Assembly: GCA_949935685.1 (NCBI GenBank)
Contig: CATLGN010000055.1
Span: 1 to 8,157 of the forward strand
Length of the DNA stretch: 8,157 bases
Direction of reading: 5' to 3'
Origin: an uncultured Lachnospiraceae bacterium
Lineage (GTDB): Bacteria; Bacillota; Clostridia; Lachnospirales; Lachnospiraceae
The notes under the pieces were generated by a model that ran no database searches, had not been told where the DNA came from, and worked only from the letters and a program-made list of their open reading frames with translations. Positions 5,932 to 8,157 of this stretch are shown here, one piece after another. The first letter of the stretch is position 1, and the number at the start of each line of letters is the position of its first letter. The position numbers and the translations under genes are program-made.

Positions 5932-6432
5932 TCATATCCGTACCTCCCGATAACTCTCCGCCGCCTCGTCAAGCACGCGCATAAGCGTCCTCTCGTCTTC
6001 CGTACCCACATACGCCTCTGGATAAACCATACACAGGCCAACGTTTTCCCACGAACCGTCACAGCAGTCCATCGCGTAAAAGTACATGACATCCCCGAAA
6101 TATTCCATTTTGGCTCTGAAATAAAACGGCTCTGATAACGCCGTTATTTCTGACGCGCCGGTAACTGTCCCGCTCTCTTTATATTCTTCCACGGCATCGA
6201 ATACTGCGTCGTCAAACTGCACCGCCAGATACGGAAACGAGCCCTCTCTCCCATACTCCTCGCCGGGCGCACAGGTATGTAACATTTCCACTTCACCGGC
6301 ATGCGACTTCGCTTCCCGGAAAACGTCATTGACCCGGAAAGAAATACGATACCTGCCGTCGCCGTCCCCATAAACTTCGTCTTCCGCAATATGAGAGGAC
6401 GGAGCGGGGATTATATTTCTTATCGTCCGCAT
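5932..6432 (-). CDS. Unknown acidic cytosolic protein
   Basis: This 166-residue protein (MRTIRNIIPAPSSHIAEDEVYG...) is acidic, with no signal peptide and no membrane segment. The middle carries FPYLAVQFDDAVFDAVEEYK. The C-terminal half is aromatic-rich: FYFRAKMEYFGDVMYFYAMDCCDGSWENVGLCMVYPEAYVGT, then a final helix (LMRVLDEAAESYREVRI). The start is supported by AAGGAGAT nine bases upstream. It is the second gene of a pair: the DUF6106-like gene ends 23 bp before this ATG on the same strand, so the two are probably co-transcribed. The stop codon lies only six bases from the 400-bp element, which would be in its 3' untranslated region. I do not recognise the family; the globular, conserved-looking aromatic core suggests a real protein. 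Confidence 0.8.
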   Translation of the reverse strand: MRTIRNIIPAPSSHIAEDEVYGDGDGRYRISFRVNDVFREAKSHAGEVEMLHTCAPGEEYGREGSFPYLAVQFDDAVFDAVEEYKESGTVTGASEITALSEPFYFRAKMEYFGDVMYFYAMDCCDGSWENVGLCMVYPEAYVGTEDERTLMRVLDEAAESYREVRI

Positions 6433-6455
6433 CGTTTCCGATCTCCTTCCGCTTC

Positions 6456-6941
6456 TTATTTCAGAAAAATCCGTCCCGGCGACGCCGCATGAAGCGCCTG
6501 CAGCAGCCCTTCGTCTCCGTCCAGAATGATCTTCTGCTGCCCTTCATAATATAAAACAAAAGTGTTTTTGCCCGTTTTACTGCTGTAATCCTTTACCGCA
6601 TAACTTTTATTCCGGTAAGCGTCCAGACGGTACGAGCCGTCCGGCGCGCCGATCTCCACTTTGTCGATCTGATAATCGGCCAGTTTTTTCCTTCTGCTGC
6701 GCGCCATAATCTTGTCCACAGTCAGTTCACGACAGACATAGCTGTACTCAAACTCGACCCATTCCTGCAGATAACAAAAGTAAGCGGCGGCGCCGGACAG
6801 CAGCGCCGTACCGGCAAAAAAAATCGAGCCGGGAAGCAGAATCAGGGAAAACACGGCCAGAATACCGCCGATTACCTTGCCGGCCGCCGCCGCCATATTT
6901 CTCTTTCTCGCCACCAGTACTTCCAAATATGTCTGATCCAT
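6456..6941 (-). CDS. DUF6106-like membrane protein
   Basis: This is a 161-residue protein. A short cytosolic N-terminus (MDQTYLEVLVARKRN) is followed by two adjacent membrane segments (about 21-37 and 39-58). A cytosolic domain then begins EFEYSYVCRELTVDKIMARSRRKKLADYQIDKVEIGAP and ends SPGRIFLK. This order matches the DUF6106 proteins that I associate with Lachnospiraceae, including the EYEY...ELDIDKI-like stretch and the basic RSRRKK run, with a bacterial PH-like beta domain plausible from the alternating strands. Function is unknown. AAAGGTG serves as ribosome site and a good sigma-A promoter lies upstream. It leads a two-gene operon with the 5932-6432 gene. The assignment is from memory of the family pattern; length and topology fit. 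Confidence 0.75.
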   Translation of the reverse strand: MDQTYLEVLVARKRNMAAAAGKVIGGILAVFSLILLPGSIFFAGTALLSGAAAYFCYLQEWVEFEYSYVCRELTVDKIMARSRRKKLADYQIDKVEIGAPDGSYRLDAYRNKSYAVKDYSSKTGKNTFVLYYEGQQKIILDGDEGLLQALHAASPGRIFLK

Positions 6942-6969
6942 CCTTCATCACCTTTCGCCGTTTCTTTTT

Positions 6970-6998
6970 ATCATAGTACAAAATCAGGAGGGATTCAA
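6970..6998 (-). promoter_or_regulatory. Promoter of the DUF6106-like operon
   Basis: On the minus strand TTGAAT (6998-6993) and TATGAT (6975-6970, 5 of 6) are exactly 17 bp apart. The predicted start is near 6963, giving a leader of about 22 nt. The promoter lies between the solo repeat copy (7017-7080) and the gene, so the repeat does not overlap it. Confidence 0.65.
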
Positions 6999-7016
6999 TC
7001 GAAACTTGATCGCCCA

Positions 7017-7080
7017 CACGACAAACGCATGAACAGACAACGGTGAACATAACATGTGTGAAGGACAGAAACAGAAAAGT
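7017..7080 (+). repeat. Solo end copy of the 400-bp element family
   Basis: This begins with the same CACGACAAAC, then ATGA, GTGAACATA (7043-7051) and GGACAGAAAC.GAAAAG (7063-7079), in the same order and spacing as the two arms of the 5526-5925 element. It lacks ATGA in a duplicated ATGAATGA and resembles the reverse complement of the right arm most. No opposing arm follows: it is 18 bp from the gatB stop codon. It lies in the 157-bp gap after gatB, where I see no classical terminator. Confidence 0.75.
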
Positions 7081-7098
7081 CCTGACGGGATTTGCCTG

Positions 7099-8157
7099 TT
7101 ACAGCATCTCTTTCAGCATCCGATTGACAAGCGCCGGATCGGCCTTCCCTTTCATAGTTTTCATCGTCTGTCCCACCAGAAACCCGACGGCCTTTTCCTT
7201 GCCGCCCCGGTAATCCGCAACGGACTGCGGATTGGCGGCAATGACTTCTTCCAGCACACGCCGCAGCGCGTCGGTATCCCCCGCTATCTGTAATCCGTGT
7301 TCTTCCACGTAGCGCGCCGGATCCGTATCCTGCGCAAACATAGCCGCGAACGCCTCCTTCGCAGCGGCGCCGTTGATCTCCCCGCCGTCCGTCATCGCGA
7401 TCAGCTTCGCCAGATGCGCCGGAGAAAATACAATGTCCTCGGGGTCTTTTTCCTGCTCTTTGAGCAGACGCATCGTCTCGCCCATCAGCCAGTTGGACAC
7501 TTTTTTCGGATCGCTGCCAAGCGCCACCGTTTCCTCAAAAAGATCCGCCAGATGCCGGGAAGCCGTAATGATCTCAATATCATAATCGGGGATGCCGTAT
7601 TCTGCGCGGTACCGCGCCGCCTTTTCGGTGCGGAACTCCGGCAGCGCGCCCCGCAGCTCCGCCAGCCATGCATCGTCAATGCGCACCGGCGGCAGGTCGG
7701 GATCGGGAAAATAGCGGTAATCCTGCGCGTCCTCCTTGGAACGCATGGCGTAGGAACACCCTTTGGCGTCGTCCCAACGCCGCGTCTCCTGCATCACGTT
7801 CCCACCCGCTTCCAATAAATCGATCTGCCGCTCCCGCTCCGCCGCAATGGCTCTCGTTATCGCCTTGAAGGAATTGAGATTTTTCATCTCCGTCCGCGTG
7901 CCGAATGTGTCCGTCCCCGCTTCCCTGACCGACAGATTGACATCGGCGCGCATGGAACCCTCCTGCAGCTTACAGTCCGAAGCGCCCAGATACTGAATCA
8001 TTACCCGGAGCTTTTCCAGATATGCGATTACCTCCTGCGCACTCCGCATATCCGGCTCGGACACAATTTCAATCAGCGGCACACCGCTGCGGTTATAATC
8101 GACCAGCGTACAGTCTTCCCATTCGTCATGCAGCAGCTTTCCCGCATCTTCTTCCAT
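7099..8157 (-). CDS. gatB: Asp/Glu-tRNA amidotransferase subunit B (GatB), N-terminus missing
   Basis: GatB is the tRNA-binding kinase subunit of GatCAB, which converts Glu-tRNA(Gln) (and Asp-tRNA(Asn) where needed) to the amidated form using ammonia from GatA. The visible 352 residues correspond to the family from the conserved MEEDAGKL motif onward, so roughly 120-125 residues lie beyond the right edge of the window; the Met there is not the true start. Landmarks are LVDYNRSGVPLIEIVSEPD (19-37), QEGSMRADVNLSVR (65-78), RTEMKNLNSF (87-96), and DYRYFPDPDLPP (145-156). These are followed by the helical linker and the C-terminal YqeY-like tRNA-binding domain ending VNRMLKEML. There are no frameshifts in the visible part. 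Family members are usually about 476 residues, which fits. Confidence 0.97.
   Translation of the reverse strand: MEEDAGKLLHDEWEDCTLVDYNRSGVPLIEIVSEPDMRSAQEVIAYLEKLRVMIQYLGASDCKLQEGSMRADVNLSVREAGTDTFGTRTEMKNLNSFKAITRAIAAERERQIDLLEAGGNVMQETRRWDDAKGCSYAMRSKEDAQDYRYFPDPDLPPVRIDDAWLAELRGALPEFRTEKAARYRAEYGIPDYDIEIITASRHLADLFEETVALGSDPKKVSNWLMGETMRLLKEQEKDPEDIVFSPAHLAKLIAMTDGGEINGAAAKEAFAAMFAQDTDPARYVEEHGLQIAGDTDALRRVLEEVIAANPQSVADYRGGKEKAVGFLVGQTMKTMKGKADPALVNRMLKEML

Noticed and set aside
5514..5942. TATCCGT occurs on both sides of the 400-bp element (about 5514-5520 and 5936-5942), like a target-site duplication.
   Set aside because: It is offset by 5 bp on one side and 10 bp on the other from the repeat ends, and the right copy is part of the coding end of the neighbouring gene. 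A 7-bp match could be chance.

Overview
The window looks like chromosome of a Gram-positive, spore-forming Clostridia, most likely a Lachnospiraceae-type gut anaerobe. The evidence is strong AGGAGG-type ribosome sites, housekeeping sigma-A promoters with TGn extended -10 boxes, a DUF6106-like membrane protein of a kind I associate with Lachnospiraceae, a HAAS/DUF1700 protein, and a possible forespore sigma-G promoter ahead of a small Asn-rich protein. The family assignment rests on recognition of these proteins, not on a database search.

Layout, left to right. Positions 1-1574 are a minus-strand block: the start of an unknown membrane-anchored or exported protein (1-160), an RlmL/YpsC-type RNA methyltransferase (157-1314) overlapping it by ATGA, and a 53-residue Asn/Gln-rich protein (1413-1574) with its own hairpin behind it. 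Positions 1575-1898 hold no protein gene. They carry the sigma-G-like promoter and, on the plus strand, what looks like a free-standing small RNA (about 1733-1842) with its own promoter, two strong hairpins and several C-rich single-stranded stretches. Positions 1899-2719 are a two-gene minus-strand operon (unknown protein, then HAAS membrane protein), divergent from a plus-strand MerR-family regulator (2838-3656). A small plus-strand Xre-type HTH gene follows (3723-3947) and ends in a bidirectional terminator shared with convergent guaB.

guaB (3989-5443, IMP dehydrogenase) is complete and has its own promoter. Upstream of it lies a 400-bp non-coding element (5526-5925) whose halves are imperfect inverted repeats of about 150 bp. 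It fills the space between the guaB promoter and the stop codon of the next gene. Then come a minus-strand pair, an unknown cytosolic protein (5932-6432) and the DUF6106-like membrane protein (6456-6941), with a good promoter. A third, solitary copy of the element's end sequence lies at 7017-7080, and the truncated 3' part of gatB (7099-8157) closes the window.

The housekeeping genes (GMP synthesis, Gln-tRNA formation, RNA methylation) are ordinary. The parts that deserve attention are non-coding: the 400-bp inverted-repeat element and its solo relative, the candidate small RNA, the apparently leaderless methyltransferase start, and the symmetric divergent control region in front of the MerR gene.
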